A stretch of DNA of 64,000 nucleotides, from positions 124,001 to 188,000 of the forward strand of contig CAVOHB010000010.1 of NCBI GenBank assembly GCA_963695705.1, in the 5' to 3' direction. A program made the position numbers and the translations under genes. Every line of letters starts with the position of its first letter. Position 1 is the stretch's first letter. The notes below the pieces were generated by a model. That model worked only from the letters and a program-made list of their open reading frames with translations, did no database searches and was not told where the DNA came from. Shown piece after piece: positions 60,778-64,000 of this stretch. Source of the stretch: JBKPNJ01 sp963695705. GTDB lineage: Bacteria > Actinomycetota > Actinomycetes > Propionibacteriales > Nocardioidaceae.

Positions 60778-61692
60778 ATGACCACAACGCATGTCGACTA
60801 CCGCCTCTCCCATCTGGACGAGCTCGAGGCGGAATCCATTCACATATTCCGCGAAGTGGCCGCCGAGCTGGAGAAGCCGGTGCTGATGTTCAGCGGCGGC
60901 AAGGACTCGATCGTCATGCTCCGCCTGGCGGAGAAGGCCTTCTATCCGGCCAAGATCCCGTTCCCGGTCCTCCAGGTGGACACCGGCCAGGACTTTCCCG
61001 AGGTGCTGTCGTGCCGCGACAGCTGGGTCAACCGGCTGGGCGTACGCCTGATCGTCGCCTCGGTCGACAAGGCCATCGCCGACGGCGTTGTCGTCGACGA
61101 CGGCAAGACCAGCAAGAACCGGCTGCAGACCGGGACGTTGCTGCACGCGATCGAGGAGAACGGGTTCACCGCCGCCTTCGGTGGCGGCCGGCGCGACGAG
61201 GAGAAGGCCCGGGCCAAGGAGCGGGTCTACTCGCACCGCGACGACTTCGGCCAGTGGGATCCCAAGATGCAGCGGCCCGAGCTCTGGTCGCTCTACAACG
61301 GCCGGATCCACGCGGGCGAGCACATGCGGATCTTCCCGCTGTCGAACTGGACCGAGCTCGACGTGTGGTTCTACCTGGGCCGCGAGGGCGTCGAGATCCC
61401 CCCGATCTACTTCGCCCACCCGCGCCGGGTGTTCAAGCGCGACAGCATGTTCCTCAGCGAGAGCGAGTTCATCACCCTACGGCCCGGTGAGATCGTCGAG
61501 GAACGCATGGTGCGCTTCCGTACCGTCGGCGACATGACTCTCACCGGATGCGTGGAGAGCACCGCTTCGACCATCGACGAGATCATCGCCGAGGTCGCCA
61601 TCGCCACCGTGACCGAGCGCGGGGCCACCAGGGGTGACGACCGCTTCAGCGAAGCGGCCATGGAAGACCGCAAGCGAGAGGGCTACTTCTGA
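60778..61692 (+). CDS. cysD: Sulfate adenylyltransferase subunit 2
   Basis: 304 residues. The PP-loop is MFSGGKDSIVMLRLAEKAF; RRDEEKARAKERVYSHRDD and FPLSNWTELDVWFYLGREG are CysD hallmarks. It adenylylates sulfate to APS with GTP hydrolysis by CysN. Its stop overlaps the cysN start by one base (TGATG). AAGGA lies just before the ATG, and a separate promoter may exist in the 134-base gap after the TSUP gene. Confidence 0.95.
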   Translation: MTTTHVDYRLSHLDELEAESIHIFREVAAELEKPVLMFSGGKDSIVMLRLAEKAFYPAKIPFPVLQVDTGQDFPEVLSCRDSWVNRLGVRLIVASVDKAIADGVVVDDGKTSKNRLQTGTLLHAIEENGFTAAFGGGRRDEEKARAKERVYSHRDDFGQWDPKMQRPELWSLYNGRIHAGEHMRIFPLSNWTELDVWFYLGREGVEIPPIYFAHPRRVFKRDSMFLSESEFITLRPGEIVEERMVRFRTVGDMTLTGCVESTASTIDEIIAEVAIATVTERGATRGDDRFSEAAMEDRKREGYF

Positions 61693-62942
61693 TGGATCTC
61701 CTCCGATTCGCAACGGCGGGCTCCGTCGACGACGGCAAGTCCACGCTCATCGGCCGGCTGCTGCTGGACTCGAAGTCGATCTTCGTCGACCAGCTCGAGG
61801 CCGTCGAGCGCACCTCCGCCTCACGCGGCTACGACTACACCGACCTGGCCCTGCTCACCGATGGCCTGCGCTCCGAACGCGAGCAGGGCATCACCATCGA
61901 CGTCGCATACCGGTACTTCGCGACCCCCAACCGCAAGTTCATCATCGCCGACACACCGGGACACGTTCAGTACACCCGCAACATGGTGACCGGTGCGTCG
62001 ACCGCCGACCTCGGCCTGGTGCTGGTGGACGCGCGGCAGGGGCTGACGGAGCAGTCGCGCCGGCACGCGGTGATCCTGTCGCTGTTGCGGGTGCCGCACC
62101 TGGTGCTGGCCGTGAACAAGATGGACCTCGTTGACTTCTCGCAGGAGGTGTACGACAAGATCCACGCGGAGTTCACCTCGTTCGCCACCAAGCTGACGAT
62201 CCCGGACCTCACGATCATCCCGATCTCGGCGCTCCAGGGTGACAACGTGGTGACCCGGTCCGAGCACACCCCGTGGTACGAAGGGCCGTCGCTGCTCCAT
62301 CACCTCGAGAACATCCACGTCGCCTCCGACCGCGACCTGGTCGATGTGCGCTTCCCGGTGCAGTACGTCGTACGCCCGAAGTCCGACGACTACCACGACT
62401 ACCGCGGGTACGCCGGACGAGTCGCCGGCGGCGTGATGAAGCCGGGCGACGAGGTGCTCGTGCTGCCGTCGGGGTTCCAGTCCCGGATCTCCGGCATCGA
62501 CCTGTTCAACAAGGAGGTCGACGAGGCCTACCCTCCGATGTCGGTGACGGTCCGCCTCGAGGACGACCTCGACGTGTCGCGCGGCGACATGATCTGCCGA
62601 CCGCAGAACGCCCCTAAGCCGAGCCAGGACCTCGACGCGATGGTCTGCTGGATGACCAACGCGCCGCTGCGCCCGCGGCAGAAGCTGGCGATCAAGCACA
62701 CGACGCGAAACGGCCGGGCACTCGTCAAGGACCTGCAGTACCGCCTCGACGTCAACACGCTGCACCGCGACACCGAGACCGGCGAGCTCGGGCTGAACGA
62801 GATCGGCCGGGTGCATCTGCGCACGACCGTGCCCCTGCTGTGCGACCCCTACAGCAAGAACCGGACCACCGGCTCCTTCATCCTCATCGACGAGGCGACG
62901 GGGGTCACGGTGGGCGCGGGCATGATCAACAACCTCGGCTGA
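61692..62942 (+). CDS. cysN: Sulfate adenylyltransferase subunit 1 (GTPase)
   Basis: 416 residues. G motifs are AGSVDDGKSTLIGRLLLDS, GITIDVAY, DTPGHVQYTRNM and NKMDLVD, followed by two EF-Tu-like beta-barrel domains. No CysC domain is fused, in keeping with the separate cysC gene upstream. It drives APS synthesis with CysD. Confidence 0.95.
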   Translation: MDLLRFATAGSVDDGKSTLIGRLLLDSKSIFVDQLEAVERTSASRGYDYTDLALLTDGLRSEREQGITIDVAYRYFATPNRKFIIADTPGHVQYTRNMVTGASTADLGLVLVDARQGLTEQSRRHAVILSLLRVPHLVLAVNKMDLVDFSQEVYDKIHAEFTSFATKLTIPDLTIIPISALQGDNVVTRSEHTPWYEGPSLLHHLENIHVASDRDLVDVRFPVQYVVRPKSDDYHDYRGYAGRVAGGVMKPGDEVLVLPSGFQSRISGIDLFNKEVDEAYPPMSVTVRLEDDLDVSRGDMICRPQNAPKPSQDLDAMVCWMTNAPLRPRQKLAIKHTTRNGRALVKDLQYRLDVNTLHRDTETGELGLNEIGRVHLRTTVPLLCDPYSKNRTTGSFILIDEATGVTVGAGMINNLG

Positions 62943-63007
62943 CCTGGGCGCTGGCGTCGTGTGGATAGCGGCCACGGCGCCACAGGGCTTTCGGTCATGC
63001 TGCCGGG

Positions 63008-63959
63008 GTGTCAGCGAAGACGGCGATTCCACCAGAGCTGACAGCCGGACCATTCCGCGCTGAGCTCGCCCTCAAACTGGGTGTTCCCTATCACGTGCTG
63101 CGTAGTGGGCAGTTCCGGCAGATGCATCGTGGCGTCTACGTTCACGCCGCCGTCTCTGTGTCGCAAGCGATGAGAGCAACGGCTGCGCAGCTGGTGCTTC
63201 CATCAGATGCGGCGGTCAGCCACGTCACCGGGCTCCAACTCCTCGACGTCGAGGTCGGTCCCCGCGACCCATTGCACTTCACCACACGCCATCCGCAACC
63301 CGTCCGCATCGATGGTGTCGTGATGCACCGACGTCAAAGACCGACGGTCGGGCACTTCAGGGGTGTTCGTGTCGTGAGTCCGGGTGAGTGCTTTGTCGGC
63401 GCAGCCAACCAACTGTCGCTCGTATCTCGTCATCGCCGGCGACTGGCTGCTCCGTCTACAGCGGGTCCAGTTGCCTGATCTGCGTGCGGCCGCGGCTGGA
63501 CATGCCCACGGGGTCAAGCTGGCGCGACGCGCACTCCGCCATGTGCGCCAGGGGGCTGAATCCCCGCGCGAGACGCTCGTGCGACTCATGCTCGTGCTCG
63601 CGGGACTGCCCGAGCCGGACTGCAACGTCAACGTCGGGGACGACGTCAGCTGGCTTGGACGCGTCGACATGGCCTACCGCGATTTCAATGTGGTCGTGGA
63701 GTACGACGGGCGCGGCCACGACGACGACTCCAGACGCAACGCCGATGTGCTCCGTCTCGAAGCCCTCCAACAAGCCGGTTGGACGGTCATCGTGCTGCGG
63801 TCTGGTCATCTGGCCCATCCACGGCAGGCGACCAAACGTGTCTATCGCGCCCTCGCCAATCGTGGATACATCGGCCCCGAGCCGGTGTTCTCCGACGCCT
63901 GGTCTGAACTGTTCGAGAGGGGAAGCGGTCGCGTGGTCCAAGAAATGTGCAGAAGATGA
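63008..63959 (+). pseudogene. AbiEi/DUF559-type gene with a frameshift
   Basis: From the GTG at 63008 the N-terminal AbiEi-like part is intact (GPFRAELALKLGVPYHVLR, MHRGVYVHAAVSV, ATAAQLVLPSDAAVSHVTG). Around 63424 the frame changes: NQLSLV is followed, in another frame, by YLVIAGDWLLRLQRVQLPDL. The C-terminal Vsr-like DUF559 domain contains NVVVEYDGRGHDDDSRRNAD and WTVIVLRSGHL. It ends at TGA 63957-63959. It belongs to the same broad family as the broken gene at 33.3-34.3 kb, but the two are not close copies. Confidence 0.72.
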
Positions 63960-64000
63960 GAGCAAAACCGCCAGTCCACTCTCACCAAGCGCACAGTTAT

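Noticed and set aside
1..64000. CRISPR array or prophage
   Set aside because: No regularly spaced direct repeats with unique spacers and no phage structural or integrase genes were seen.

Overview
The window is 64 kb of a high-GC actinomycete chromosome. mshA implies mycothiol metabolism. senX3-regX3-phoU, an HbhA-like gene, carD, an LpqE-like lipoprotein and typA are also present. Several blocks match the gene order I remember from mycobacteria: rlmB-cysS-ispF-ispD-carD-lpqE; mshA-YbjN-gpm-senX3-regX3; and XRE regulator-hbhA-DUF2516. Many GTG starts, ATGA/GTGA overlaps and a GC-rich third position fit a free-living, non-Mycobacterium actinomycete, perhaps of the Frankiales/Geodermatophilales/Jatrophihabitans type. 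The sequence alone does not fix the genus.

Layout. 0-7 kb: a truncated sensor kinase, a drug-type MFS exporter, a secreted CHRD protein and a very large class III cyclase/ATPase. 7-11.8 kb: a triose/ketose module (HAD phosphatases, class II aldolase, DhaL, DhaK). 11.9-17.1 kb: secreted RCC1 protein, secreted GH65 enzyme, thiolase. 17.2-19.9 kb: a tight four-gene stressosome operon whose first gene joins an ECF-type sigma factor, a zinc finger and an RsbT kinase in one polypeptide, followed by RsbR, RsbS and a stand-alone RsbU N-terminal domain. This is the most unusual item in the window. 20-25.6 kb: small stress-type genes (coiled-coil protein, small membrane proteins, CsbD), tRNA-Thr, an SDR and a broken 13E12/DUF222 gene. 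25.6-31 kb: split transketolase divergent from SoxR with a SoxR box between them, DUF4032 protein, acyl-CoA dehydrogenase and TetR regulator.

31-41.3 kb: rlmB, cysS, a broken AbiEi-like gene framed by 54-bp inverted repeats, a secreted C39-like peptidase, a membrane molybdopterin oxidoreductase, ispF-ispD, an IspD-like paralogue, carD (with a one-base frameshift) and an LpqE-like lipoprotein. 41.3-49.2 kb: regX3-senX3/phoU with a PHO box, gpm, DUF5709, YbjN, mshA and typA. 49.2-55.5 kb: a D-amino-acid module (D-aminoacylase, PLP deaminase, RidA), macrodomain protein, hydrolase, DUF2516, HbhA-like protein and XRE regulator. 55.6-63 kb: asparaginase, then sulfate activation (CysC with an ATP-sulfurylase-like N-terminus, TSUP transporter, CysD, CysN) interrupted by two broken exported paralogues; the window ends in another frameshifted AbiEi/DUF559-type gene.

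Functional themes are stress signalling, isoprenoid precursor and sulfur assimilation, phosphate sensing and mycothiol synthesis. Several genes carry single-base frameshifts, including carD, which is essential in mycobacteria. Part of this may be assembly error and should be kept in mind when reading the pseudogene calls.
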